From contig JAKBNN010000043.1 in assembly GCA_021831025.1 (NCBI GenBank), positions 1 to 48,002 on the forward strand: a DNA stretch of 48,002 nucleotides, in the 5' to 3' direction. Origin of the DNA: a bacterium (GTDB taxonomy: Bacteria > SZUA-79 > Acidulodesulfobacterales > Acidulodesulfobacteraceae). Each line of letters opens with the position of its first letter. Position 1 is the stretch's first letter. Positions 1 to 9,540 of the stretch are shown here, piece by piece. The position numbers and the translations under genes are program-made. The notes under the pieces were generated by a model that saw only the letters and a list, made by a program, of their open reading frames with translations, was not told the DNA's origin and ran no database searches.

Positions 1-1
1 T

Positions 2-1780
2 CCCGAGGCGTTTGGCAATTTCGGGTATTTTAAAAAAGAAATAGTATTAAATGCCCCTTTTTATCCGTATATTTCGGCAAATAAAAACTCAAATCCACAG
101 GTATTTACCCGCTTTAAAATAAATTTAGCAATAAAAAACGGATACGAAGCATTTTTTAACGGAAAAATTTATACGCATAGATTGATTGTTGCCCGGACCA
201 CAAATTTCATTTCTATTATATTATCCAAAAAATTCAGAAAAAAGGAATTACATTTAAATGCCTTATCGTTAAATTTTTTCTCTCCTTACCCTTATAATTT
301 TAATAATAAAAATAAAAAAATTTATAACGGAATAAGATTATTAAGCAAATTCTATAAAATAAAATTGAACCGAATAAACATTGTTTATATCTATTTAAGA
401 AGAAGCATATGGCTGAAACTCCCGCTGTACTCAAACACCCTTCTCGTCAACACGCGGTTTGCAGGCGTATTTCCCAACTTTTACATATACCAAAAACTGA
501 ACCTTATAAGAGGAATAATTTATTTAAATTTAATAAATTCCAAAAAAACAATCGAAAAGGTGAGCAAAAACAGTTATCCTTTTTATTCTCAAAGATTGCA
601 AAGGCTTTCGTTTATTAATTTTAAAGCATTTTTAATTAAATATTCAAAAAAAAATCCAGACATAAAAACATTTCTAAAGCATTTTAATTTTATTCAGGGG
701 GTCAACACCGTCATAAACCACCCGATATTTCCTCTTTCTTACCTTTACTTTACAGGTTTTCCCCGCACGCATGCATTAAAAAACAACGTTTATTATTATA
801 ATAACGATTTAAATCTTATTCCCTATAAGAAAATAAAGGCCGAATTTTTAAATCTGAAGAAAAAAGATTATTATACCGTTTTTGTAAGCGGCGCAGGCGG
901 GAATATCAGTCCCAACAGCGGAAGAACCGAAGGTTATCTTAATTTTACCCTGACAAAAAAATATAGCTATCGAAATAATCTTTTATTCGGCGTCTTCAAA
1001 AATTATTACAACAGGGGTTTCAGCATAGGATTTTCTCATCAAATCGGCAGGTTTTTCCCTATATCGCAAATGTATAAACAGTCTGTTTTCGGATTGTTAA
1101 ACCTTATGGAAATAAACCCTGAAGCGTCCGGCAATTCTTTTGTTTATCAAAATGCGAAAAGAGTGGCGGAATTTAGTCTGGGCTACGCTTATAATTCTAT
1201 AGATTACAATATAAATCCGGAATACGGTTCTTTGTTCAGTATTTCATATAACATTGCCGATTCCAATATTTTTTCCCCGTTTTCATTTAGTCAATTTACA
1301 TTGCAATATAATAAAAATTTTTCGATAGATGCATCCAATACAATCGCGTTTAGAGGAATCGGGGTGTTTGCGCTCGGCAGCGTCCCCGCCGCGCTCGACT
1401 ATAACCTCGGCGGTATAAACGGAATCATGGGGATGCCCGCCAGCTTTCCGTTTATCAATAATGACACCCTTATTGCGGAAGTCGATTACAGAAGAAATAT
1501 TTACAGGGGATTAAATATAAATCTGCTAAATAATCTTTTAAATATAACGGCTATAACCTCGGATGTTATTTCGGGAGCGGGCAAAATAGGGAATACCGTT
1601 CCATCCGTTTTTAATAAAGGTCCGCTTTACAGTTTTGCCGGGCTTGGAATTCATTTTAAAACCTATTTTTTCGGAATATATCCCGAAATGATAAGTATTT
1701 ACGCCGCCAAGGCATTTGGAAGCGGCGTAGGTTCGGAATACGGCATAAGGTATTATCTTGGTTTAAATCAACCGTTCTAA
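2..1780 (+). CDS. Outer-membrane beta-barrel protein, C-terminal part (possibly Omp85/surface-antigen-like); 5' end outside window
   Basis: The frame is open to the left window edge (PEAFGNFGYFKKEIVLNAPFYPYISANKNS...), so the TTG start at 182 is probably not the true start. C-terminal half has alternating aromatic/polar beta-strand pattern and a terminal Phe (YGIRYYLGLNQPF). Confidence 0.6.
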   Translation, partial: PEAFGNFGYFKKEIVLNAPFYPYISANKNSNPQVFTRFKINLAIKNGYEAFFNGKIYTHRLIVARTTNFISIILSKKFRKKELHLNALSLNFFSPYPYNFNNKNKKIYNGIRLLSKFYKIKLNRINIVYIYLRRSIWLKLPLYSNTLLVNTRFAGVFPNFYIYQKLNLIRGIIYLNLINSKKTIEKVSKNSYPFYSQRLQRLSFINFKAFLIKYSKKNPDIKTFLKHFNFIQGVNTVINHPIFPLSYLYFTGFPRTHALKNNVYYYNNDLNLIPYKKIKAEFLNLKKKDYYTVFVSGAGGNISPNSGRTEGYLNFTLTKKYSYRNNLLFGVFKNYYNRGFSIGFSHQIGRFFPISQMYKQSVFGLLNLMEINPEASGNSFVYQNAKRVAEFSLGYAYNSIDYNINPEYGSLFSISYNIADSNIFSPFSFSQFTLQYNKNFSIDASNTIAFRGIGVFALGSVPAALDYNLGGINGIMGMPASFPFINNDTLIAEVDYRRNIYRGLNINLLNNLLNITAITSDVISGAGKIGNTVPSVFNKGPLYSFAGLGIHFKTYFFGIYPEMISIYAAKAFGSGVGSEYGIRYYLGLNQPF

Positions 1781-1849
1781 TTTCAACAGGAATGACAACG
1801 GTAATGACATATTGAAATTTTCTACAATTTTTGATATAAATATATAAAT

Positions 1850-2749
1850 ATGGAATACAAAGACTATTATAAAATACTCGGGGTAGATAAAACCGCTTCT
1901 TCGGATAATATAAAAAAGACTTACAGAAAATTGGCAAGGAAATATCATCCCGATGTAAATCCTAACGATAAAACTGCGGAATCAAAATTCAAGGAATTAC
2001 AGGAAGCTTATGATGTCCTTAAGGATGAAAAAAAACGCAAAGAGTATGATGAATTAGGTTCTAATTATTTTAACTTTAAAAATGCCGGAGCGGGCGGCGG
2101 TCCATCACAAGGAGAATACTATTACGATTATACCGGCGGCGGCCCTTCCGGATTCAATTTTAATACCGGCAGCGCAGGTTTTAATTTCGAAGATATATTC
2201 TCCGACCTTTTTAGCAGATCCGGAAAAAAACAGGGACATATTAAGGGAAACGACTTGAACGCCGCACTCGAAATATCCGTTATAGAAAGCGTTAAGGGAA
2301 CCGAAAGGATAATTAATATCAACGGTGAGAAAATAAAGGTAAAAATACCTGCAGGGATTTCAAACGGCGGAAGAATAAAGGTTTCGGGAAAGGGTTCCCC
2401 CGGTTTAAACGGCGGTCCGAGCGGCGACCTTTATATCGAAATTGCCGTTTTAAACGACAACATCTTCGAAAGAAAAGGGAACGACATCTATGTCAACAAA
2501 AAAATAAAATTAACCGAGGCTGTCCTCGGGGCAAAGGTGGAAGTTTCCACTATTGATGGAAAGATTATACTGACAATCCCCGCCGGAACCCAAAACGGAG
2601 CAAAGTTCCGTGTTCCCAAAAAGGGCGCAGCGGATATTTCGACAAAAAAATCCGGCGATTTAATAGTTACAATACAGATAGAGGTTCCTTCGAATATTTC
2701 CGAAAAAATAAAAAAAATATTTATGGAGCTTTCGAAAGAGGGAATTTAA
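1850..2749 (+). CDS. cbpA: DnaJ-class curved-DNA-binding co-chaperone (CbpA type, no zinc finger)
   Basis: N-terminal J domain [34 protein letters not shown] with HPD, Gly/Phe-rich linker, DnaJ C-terminal beta domains, no CxxCxGxG repeats. Confidence 0.9.
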   Translation: MEYKDYYKILGVDKTASSDNIKKTYRKLARKYHPDVNPNDKTAESKFKELQEAYDVLKDEKKRKEYDELGSNYFNFKNAGAGGGPSQGEYYYDYTGGGPSGFNFNTGSAGFNFEDIFSDLFSRSGKKQGHIKGNDLNAALEISVIESVKGTERIININGEKIKVKIPAGISNGGRIKVSGKGSPGLNGGPSGDLYIEIAVLNDNIFERKGNDIYVNKKIKLTEAVLGAKVEVSTIDGKIILTIPAGTQNGAKFRVPKKGAADISTKKSGDLIVTIQIEVPSNISEKIKKIFMELSKEGI

Positions 2750-2787
2750 AAAACTTTAAAAAATGCGATTAACCGTATTTTTAAACC

Positions 2788-3150
2788 ATGCATATGGATT
2801 ATTTTATTAGCCTGACAAGCTTTTGCGATGAAATTAATTTAAATAAAGGGTCTGCGATGTTTTTCGTTTACGAAGGTTCTATCTCCGTTAAAAAACAGGA
2901 AGACGAATTTTTTATAGACAGCGAAACAGCCGAAACGCTCAGACTCATTTCCGAGATTCAAAACGACCTCGGGGTTAATGACGAGGGTATATCCGTAATA
3001 CTCAATCTAAGAAGGAAAATAATAGATTATCAGGCTAAAATTAAAACCATATTCGAATCGATAGATAAGTCTAAGAGCATTGACGAGCTTATTTTTGTAC
3101 TTGAAAAAACAGGTATTTTTAAAAATACGGATAATGACGAAAATATTTAA
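2788..3150 (+). CDS. CbpM-like / MerR-like chaperone modulator
   Basis: Small protein directly downstream of cbpA; FCDEINLNKGSAMFFVYEGSISVKKQ...FFIDSETAETLRLISEIQNDLGVNDEGISVILNLRRKI resembles CbpM/MerR helix-turn-helix region. Confidence 0.65.
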   Translation: MHMDYFISLTSFCDEINLNKGSAMFFVYEGSISVKKQEDEFFIDSETAETLRLISEIQNDLGVNDEGISVILNLRRKIIDYQAKIKTIFESIDKSKSIDELIFVLEKTGIFKNTDNDENI

Positions 3151-3170
3151 TATTTATTTAATCTAAAGAT

Positions 3171-4172
3171 ATGTCTTTTTCACCCATTTTTCAAATAAAA
3201 AACTTAATCGATAATAGTATAGAACTGCCTGACGATATGCTTTTGTCCATCTATGAGGCATCAGGTTCAACCCTTATGGAACTTTTTTCTTTAGCGCTTG
3301 AACTTAAAGAAAAGTATACGGGAAAAAAGGTTAATTTTTGTTCGATTATTAGCGCAAAAACAGGGATATGTTCGGAAGACTGCGCATTTTGCGGCCAATC
3401 TTCATTGGTTCGGAAGAAGAACAAAAAAACAAAAATAAACAGCCTTGTCACCGAAGCCGAGATTGTGGAAGCCGCAAAAATTGCCAAAAATAACGGCGCA
3501 AACGAATTTTCTATCGTAACAAGCGGAACCTCTATAAATAATAAAAATGAACTTAATATCATTGCCAATGCCGTTAAACGGATTAAAGAAGAAGTCGGCA
3601 TTACCCCCTGCGCATCTTTAGGGCTTATGAAATACGAACATTTATTATTATTGAAGGGCTATGGCCTTGAAATATTTCATCATAATATCGAAACCAGCAG
3701 CGACTTTTTCCCAAAAATCTGTTCCACTCATTCTTTTAAGGACAATATCGAGACTATTAAATCCGCAAAAAAAGCCGGGCTTAAGATATGCTCCGGCGTC
3801 ATAATCGGAATGGGCGAGTCAAGGCTTGACAGGATAAGGATGGCAAAAGAGATAAAAAATCTTGATGTCGATAATATTCCCGTTAATTTTTTAAATCCGA
3901 TTCCCGGCACTCCTCTTGAAAATGCGGAAGAGCTTACCCCGATGGAATGTCTTAAAACTCTCGTAATATTTAGATTTGTAAACCCCCTAAAAAACATCCT
4001 TGCGCAGGGGGGGAGGGAACATAATCTTCGCCAATTACAGCCTCTTGCCCTCATGGCGGGTGCAAATGGACTGCTTTTAGGAAATTATCTGCTTACCTCG
4101 GGAAGAAATCCCTCCCTTGACATAGAATTAATAAATGATCTAGGGCTTGAAAAGGCGGAGTATGTCAAATAG
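3171..4172 (+). CDS. bioB: Biotin synthase (radical SAM)
   Basis: Radical SAM CxxxCxxC motif (GICSEDCAFCGQS); NIPVNFLNPIPGTPLEN and GANGLLLGNYLLTSGR motifs. Confidence 0.93.
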   Translation: MSFSPIFQIKNLIDNSIELPDDMLLSIYEASGSTLMELFSLALELKEKYTGKKVNFCSIISAKTGICSEDCAFCGQSSLVRKKNKKTKINSLVTEAEIVEAAKIAKNNGANEFSIVTSGTSINNKNELNIIANAVKRIKEEVGITPCASLGLMKYEHLLLLKGYGLEIFHHNIETSSDFFPKICSTHSFKDNIETIKSAKKAGLKICSGVIIGMGESRLDRIRMAKEIKNLDVDNIPVNFLNPIPGTPLENAEELTPMECLKTLVIFRFVNPLKNILAQGGREHNLRQLQPLALMAGANGLLLGNYLLTSGRNPSLDIELINDLGLEKAEYVK

Positions 4173-4623
4173 AAAAGCCCTCGGCATCGATTACGGTTTA
4201 AAACGGATTGGACTTTCGTTAAGCGATGACACTCAAACAATTGCATTTCCGTTCAAATATATTCCTAACACTTCATTAAAAGAAATAATCGCCGAATTAG
4301 AAGAGATTATTTTTAACGAAAATATCGGCTTAATCGTAATCGGGATGCCACTCGGCCTTAAGGGAAAACAAACCGATTTGTCGTTAAAAATAAATGAATT
4401 CGTTAAGGAACTCGCACGCGCCCAAGACTCTGGCAAAACCAAAAACCCAATCCCTATTGTAATTTATGATGAAAGATTTTCAACGGTTCAGGCTCAAAAA
4501 AGCCTGATCAGCCAAAATGTTAAAAGAAAGAAAAGAAAAGAAATTGTGGATTCCGTGGCTTCCACTTTTATATTGCAATCCTACCTCGATAAAAACAAAA
4601 AAACGATAAAAATTTATAATTAA
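4162..4623 (+). CDS. ruvX: Putative pre-16S rRNA nuclease / Holliday junction resolvase RuvX (YqgF)
   Basis: KALGIDYGLKRIGLSLSDD, IVIGMPLGLKG, YDERFSTVQAQ. ORF track start is 4147; MSNRKALGIDYG at 4162 is the likelier start. Overlaps the bioB 3' end. Confidence 0.9.
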   Translation: MSNRKALGIDYGLKRIGLSLSDDTQTIAFPFKYIPNTSLKEIIAELEEIIFNENIGLIVIGMPLGLKGKQTDLSLKINEFVKELARAQDSGKTKNPIPIVIYDERFSTVQAQKSLISQNVKRKKRKEIVDSVASTFILQSYLDKNKKTIKIYN

Positions 4624-4789
4624 TTGCAACTCTAAAAGTTTTTATTTATTTAAATTTATATAATTTTATATAATTTACAAGATGTTAATAATATTAATTA
4701 ATATAATTAATGAAATATATATATGACGAATTTCCGAAACATAAAAAAACATAGATTAAAATAATTTAAAAAATCAACAAATTCATTGA

Positions 4790-5815
4790 ATGTGCTATTT
4801 TAACTATCCTGCCTATAAACGATTTAAAAAGATTGCGTTAATATTAGAATTTATTATTCCCTTAACCATTATTGCTTTCATTGCATCATATGCGTTCCTT
4901 CCGCAGTCATATCGCTATAAAAAGCCCGAACTTATTACGATTACTCGCGGAAATTCCTTAAAGGAGATAACATATAAACTTTACGATAAAAAACTGATAA
5001 ATAACCCATATCTATTTTATTTTATGGGCTTTATCAGCGGCTATTCAAGATATATTCAGGCAGGAACTTATTATGTATCCGCAAGCGAGTCCCCTGCTTC
5101 CATTTACCACAAATTTGTGAACGGCGATGTGGCATCGGCTAAGGTAACCATTCCGCCCGGCTTAAATATTTTTCAAATAGCAGAAATTCTGGCAAAAAAG
5201 AAAATTACCGGCCGAAAACAGTTTTTAGAGGAGTGCTTTGACGAAAGATTTCTTTTAAGCCTTAAAATAGACGAAAAATCGGCTGAAGGATTTTTATATC
5301 CCGATACATATATTTTTAAAATTCATTCAAACCCGCAAAATATAATTAAAGAAATGTTAAACGAATTTAATTTAAAAACAAAAAATCTAAAACTTAATTA
5401 CGATGATTTGATAATAGCTTCCATGATTATCAAAGAGGCGGATGGAAATTATAAAAACGGCATGGGATTAATCTCATCGGTTATACACAACAGGCTTAAG
5501 ATAAATATGCCGTTGGGTATCGATTCAACCTCCATATACGGTAAAAATTTATTAAGTTATAAAAAGGAGGATAAATTTAAAATCGACCTTAACATGAACC
5601 TGTCTTATTTAAAAATAAAGTCCCCGTATAATACATATCTAAATTACGGCCTTCCGCCCACGCCCATTGCAAACCCGAACATCAGGGCAATTAAAGCAGC
5701 CATGGACCCCGCTAAAACACGATATTTATATTACATGTCCACAAAATCAGGAAAAACAATATTTGCTAAGACATTGATAAAACAAAATGAAAATATTAAT
5801 AAATATCTTAGATAA
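4790..5815 (+). CDS. mltG: Endolytic transglycosylase MltG (YceG-like)
   Basis: N-terminal TM; LASMIIKEAD-like (DLIIASMIIKEADG), SSVIHNRLKINMPLGIDSTSIYG, SPYNTYLNYGLPPTPIANPNIRAIKAAMDP. Confidence 0.92.
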   Translation: MCYFNYPAYKRFKKIALILEFIIPLTIIAFIASYAFLPQSYRYKKPELITITRGNSLKEITYKLYDKKLINNPYLFYFMGFISGYSRYIQAGTYYVSASESPASIYHKFVNGDVASAKVTIPPGLNIFQIAEILAKKKITGRKQFLEECFDERFLLSLKIDEKSAEGFLYPDTYIFKIHSNPQNIIKEMLNEFNLKTKNLKLNYDDLIIASMIIKEADGNYKNGMGLISSVIHNRLKINMPLGIDSTSIYGKNLLSYKKEDKFKIDLNMNLSYLKIKSPYNTYLNYGLPPTPIANPNIRAIKAAMDPAKTRYLYYMSTKSGKTIFAKTLIKQNENINKYLR

Positions 5816-5925
5816 GTAAAAACATAAAAATAAATTAATTTATTTAAAAAAATATATTATAATATCACTATAAGAAAGTTTGAAATATTAGTATTTAAAA
5901 TTTTTATTTATGGAGGAAAAACAAA

Positions 5926-6747
5926 ATGAAATCGTTAAAAGTCGGATATTCGACTAAATTACCCGCAAAAGACATGCTTTTGCATAGAAAAACTTCGTTT
6001 TTGTTTCAAAAATCGAACAGGGCATTAGCAATTCTTGTAATGCTTCTTCTTCTGCCTGTTCTTGCCTTTTCGGGATGCGCCACAACCGCGGGACCGACAA
6101 CCAGTGCAAGCGGGCTGTCTTCCGGCAATGTTGCATTAAGCACTAAGATGAGCTCAAGCATATTTCTGCAGCCGGTTTCGCCTCAAGATAAAATCGTTTA
6201 CGTAAGCACAAGAAACACTTCTACTGCTACGGGACTTAATTTTAGAAACGAACTTATTTCAGTCTTGATCGGCGAAGGTTACCGCGTAACGAATAATCCT
6301 CAGGAAGCCAATTTTATGCTTATGTCTAATGTTCTTTATATCGGGGTAGAATCCCATAATTATACAGTGGCGGGAGCGATAGCGGGAGGTTTCGGCGGCG
6401 CTTTTATAGGCTCAAGATATAACTCGGGCACTGCGATGGTAGCAGGAGGAGCATTAGGAGCCTTGGCTGGCGGTATTATAGGCTCGATGTTTCAAAACAA
6501 AAACTATATGATGGTTGTGGATATTCAGCTTGAACAAAGACAGGCAGGGACATACACTACCAGTTCCACAAACGCAAGCCAGGGAACCGCAAGTAATATT
6601 ACCACCTACAACGCAGGCGTTAAAAACTGGGCTATATACAGGGATAGAATCGTATCTCAGGCATCGGCAATGAATCTGGAATTTGCATCCGCCGAACCTT
6701 TATTGAAACGGCAGATGGCTCATTCGATAGCAAACTTAATGCCTTGA
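5926..6747 (+). CDS. TraT-like complement-resistance family outer-membrane lipoprotein
   Basis: Signal peptide and lipobox (VLAFSGCATT); LSTKMSSSIFLQPVSPQDKIVYVSTRNTS and glycine-rich hydrophobic AIAGGFGGAFIGSRYNSGTAMVAGGALGALAGGIIGS typical of TraT. RBS ggagg upstream. Confidence 0.75.
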   Translation: MKSLKVGYSTKLPAKDMLLHRKTSFLFQKSNRALAILVMLLLLPVLAFSGCATTAGPTTSASGLSSGNVALSTKMSSSIFLQPVSPQDKIVYVSTRNTSTATGLNFRNELISVLIGEGYRVTNNPQEANFMLMSNVLYIGVESHNYTVAGAIAGGFGGAFIGSRYNSGTAMVAGGALGALAGGIIGSMFQNKNYMMVVDIQLEQRQAGTYTTSSTNASQGTASNITTYNAGVKNWAIYRDRIVSQASAMNLEFASAEPLLKRQMAHSIANLMP

Positions 6748-6764
6748 TTGATGTATCGAAATAA

Positions 6765-6820
6765 TTTTAAATAGAAAAAAGGGATTATGTGAAAACATAA
6801 TCCCTTTTTTCTATTTAAAA
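6765..6820. terminator. Strong, apparently bidirectional rho-independent terminator
   Basis: 26-bp perfect inverted repeat 6765-6790 / 6795-6820 (ttttaaatagaaaaaagggattatgt gaaa acataatcccttttttctatttaaaa), GAAA loop, A tract on the left and T tract on the right, between convergent genes. Confidence 0.85.
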
Positions 6821-6905
6821 ACCCCCGATTATGAAAATCTGTTAAAATAAATTTTTAGGAGCTGATATATTATAAAACTTAGGCGGATTGACCTAAGACG
6901 ACAGT

Positions 6906-7227
6906 TTAATTGCCCGATGTGGATGATGGTGAAGTGCTTGCTTGGTGGTGGAGTGCTTGAACTACCTCCGCCTCCTCCTCCACTGTAGAATTTGCCCTTT
7001 TTCCTTGATAATAACTTTAAAGCGGGATAATTATAATTTTTACTGGAGTTTGAAGCAAAACTAAGATTAAGCCTAATACTACGGCTAAAATAATATAACG
7101 ATTAAATAAACTGTTTTTTATTTGGGGTAAATTTGAAGGTTTAAGTTCCGATGCGCTGGCCCGCTTACCGCACTTATCGCAAAAAGCTATCCTGTATTAG
7201 AGCTCCGCAGTGCTCACAATGTTTCAT
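6906..7227 (-). pseudogene. Frameshifted zinc-ribbon + single-TM protein with Gly/Ser/Pro tail
   Basis: Reverse strand from ATG at 7227: MKHCEHCGALIQDS, then (one-T surplus at the A5 tract 7181-7185) FCDKCGKRASASELKPSNLPQIKNSLFNRYIILAVVLGLILVLLQTPVKIIIIP, then another frame ALKLLSRKKGKFYSGGGGGGSSSTPP, then QASTSPSSTSGN* in the previous frame. Confidence 0.65.
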
Positions 7228-7343
7228 ACTTACCCCACATATTTATAATATTGCAATGCATATCATTTTATTTCCCCCTTATACCAAAAGATAGATAGTT
7301 CCAAATTTTAACTTGCACCTATGCCACTATGTTTTGTAACAGG

Positions 7344-7961
7344 TTATAAAGGTTTTCCACAATTTTCACAAAACCCGGCGTCGGGTGTGTTTTCGGTTCC
7401 GCAATTAGGGCATTTTTTATTTTGTCTTCCCTGTTTATTTATAATTATTTCACCTCCGCATTCTTTACAAAAACGGGAGCCTTTCAACACTTCTGCGCCG
7501 CAGTTAGGACACTTTATCACACCCGAAGCCTGCTTTGGAGATATTAAAGGGGATGTCGGCGGAATATTTTTAGTTGTATTTATTCCACTACTCGTGGCTG
7601 ACACCGGCTGAGAATAGGATTTTTCACCCCTTAAGGCTCTAATTTGTTGTAATATTGGCCAGTCCTCCTTAAAAGCAAAAAGATAGAATAAGACTAAATT
7701 GACTATAGGGATAAAGGCAAAAAGCAAAGTGTATATTAAAGCCTTATCACTAGGGTATCCTGCTTTTATAATAATTTTATAAATTCCGAAAATACCAAGT
7801 AACCACAAGGCAATAGTGATAATAATTATAATTATCATCAAAAAGAAAAAGAAACCCGCTATTCCGGTCGCTGCGCCTGCGGTAGCTCCAACATAACCGG
7901 AATAACCTGGATATTGAACCGGGATTACTGTCCTTGCCAATCCATTTAAAACGATATTCAT
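7344..7961 (-). CDS. Multi-TM membrane protein with two C-terminal zinc ribbons
   Basis: Hydrophobic N-terminal half (IAGFFFFLMIIIIIITIALWLLGIFGIYKIIIKAGYPSDKALIYTLLFAFIPIVNLVLFYLFAFKEDWP), then IKCPNCGAEVLKGSRFCKECGGEI and KKCPNCGTENTPDAGFCENCGKPL. Confidence 0.85.
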   Translation of the reverse strand: MNIVLNGLARTVIPVQYPGYSGYVGATAGAATGIAGFFFFLMIIIIIITIALWLLGIFGIYKIIIKAGYPSDKALIYTLLFAFIPIVNLVLFYLFAFKEDWPILQQIRALRGEKSYSQPVSATSSGINTTKNIPPTSPLISPKQASGVIKCPNCGAEVLKGSRFCKECGGEIIINKQGRQNKKCPNCGTENTPDAGFCENCGKPL

Positions 7962-8330
7962 AATTTCCGTCCCCCTTTTTTATTTTAAACCCTTAATCAA
8001 ATGACTTAAGGATTAAATCCATCTTTTATAGATTTAATTAGCGGTTGGAAATATACTCTATTATAACTTACATTACAAAACAAAAGACTTTCTTTAACTT
8101 TAATTGAACTGCTCCCGTTTGTCAATACAATTTTTTAATATTATTACTTCCCATTTTTTATCTTTTGTTTTTTTGTCTTTAACGGATATTTTTTACTTGA
8201 CAAATAACACAGTTGCTACTTTGCTTTGACAAGATTAAAAATTTTACTTTGCTTTTTTTAAAAAATGTGGTAACTTAAAAAGTGTCGGATCTTGGTATTT
8301 TTTTTAAAACTTTTACTAAGGATCGAACTT

Positions 8331-9476
8331 ATGAAGTATTGTAAAAAATGTGGTGGAGAATTAAAAGAAGGCGCTAAATTTTGCCCAAATTGCGGAGGTG
8401 TTATACCTGCCCAAGAAAAAAGCGAAGATTCTAAAAAAAATGAAGCAGAAAGTATCTCGCCCGTTTCAGATTCGACTGCAAGTATCCCTAAGGTCTTTTG
8501 TAAAAGTTGCGGCGCTCCTTTAAAAGAAGGCGCTAAATTTTGCCAGAAATGTGGAAGCCCTGTTAGTCCGCCTATTGGACATGTTAAGGAACAAGATTTA
8601 CAACCTTATGATAATATTTCATCAGTTTCAGATGAATCGGATAAAATTAAACCCCCTCGAACAAGAATTAGTAAGACCAAACCACATAAAAATAAGATTT
8701 CCCCGCTTCTTTTTGGGATAATTCCTGTTTTAATTGTGGCAGGAATTACCATATTCCTTTATAAAACCAACAGGCTGCCATTTATAAACCAAAGTCATGC
8801 GAGAATCGGTCCAAAGAATATCTTCCCAAAAAATAAGAAAAATAAAAAAGAAAAAATAGGTCAAAAAATTACAGCTAAAAAGGCAAAGAATAAGATTAAA
8901 ACATCGCAAAATAAATCAGTCAAAAAAAGTAAAACAAAGGGTATAACCTATGTTTATCCAAAAAAACCAATTAAGCCTTCCGTTTCCTCATCATACACGC
9001 CTTCTCAAATTAGTTCGTATAAGCCGCCAAAACCGGTTTATCATATAAATCATGTTAGAATCGCTTTTAATACCTTTAGATCAAATTTAGAATCGGCAAA
9101 AGCCGAGTTAATTTCTTTTACTTCTGAACATGTTTCGGGTGAAAGCGGCGTGAGTTTTGTTGTCTTGTCTCATGTATATTCTTTTGCTTCAAATATTAGT
9201 GCAAATTCAATAGAGATGTTTGAAGTGGAATTTACCGCTGCAGTTCCTCAAAGTATTAGTGTTCCTCAAGTAAAAATAGTAAGTAGAATAAGTGGGCGGG
9301 GTTTTGTCGCAGAAAATATTTCTCATATAAACTTAAGCTCTTCCGGCGTTTATAAAATAGCAATACCGGTTAAAATACCCGAATACTTTAGAACTGGAAG
9401 TTATTATTTTAATGCGGAAGCCGAAGTCCCGGGAATCTCTTTAACTTCAAACAATGTGCATTTTAGGGTGGAATAG
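8331..9476 (+). CDS. Membrane-anchored protein: two N-terminal zinc ribbons, one TM, Lys-rich linker, C-terminal beta-rich domain
   Basis: MKYCKKCGGELKEGAKFCPNCGG...VFCKSCGAPLKEGAKFCQKCGSPV, TM LLFGIIPVLIVAGITIFLY, basic linker, extracytoplasmic-looking domain. ORF track start is 8292; 8331 begins with the zinc ribbon and is likelier. Confidence 0.85.
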   Translation: MKYCKKCGGELKEGAKFCPNCGGVIPAQEKSEDSKKNEAESISPVSDSTASIPKVFCKSCGAPLKEGAKFCQKCGSPVSPPIGHVKEQDLQPYDNISSVSDESDKIKPPRTRISKTKPHKNKISPLLFGIIPVLIVAGITIFLYKTNRLPFINQSHARIGPKNIFPKNKKNKKEKIGQKITAKKAKNKIKTSQNKSVKKSKTKGITYVYPKKPIKPSVSSSYTPSQISSYKPPKPVYHINHVRIAFNTFRSNLESAKAELISFTSEHVSGESGVSFVVLSHVYSFASNISANSIEMFEVEFTAAVPQSISVPQVKIVSRISGRGFVAENISHINLSSSGVYKIAIPVKIPEYFRTGSYYFNAEAEVPGISLTSNNVHFRVE

Positions 9477-9540
9477 AATAACTTAAAGGGATAGAACGGT
9501 TTTATAAAATAAATACGATAAAACTAACGGAGGTTAAATT

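Noticed and set aside
1656-1948. Minus-strand ORFs of 93 and 61 aa between the beta-barrel gene and cbpA
   Set aside because: Overlap the 3' end of the barrel gene and 5' end of cbpA; low-complexity hydrophobic translations typical of AT-rich spurious ORFs.
4624-4789. Very AT-rich spacer with ttatataatttta repeats before mltG, considered as an origin or attachment site
   Set aside because: No DnaA-box cluster, dnaA/dnaN genes, tRNA or integrase nearby; AT-rich spacers are common here.
7321-7611. Plus-strand ORF of 96 aa
   Set aside because: Antisense to the zinc-ribbon region of 7344-7961, whose CxxC motifs clearly identify the coding strand.
8012-8038. Inverted repeat attaaatc / gatttaat in the divergent zinc-ribbon spacer
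   Set aside because: Short A/T-only-type stem with 11-nt loop, expected often by chance at this base composition.
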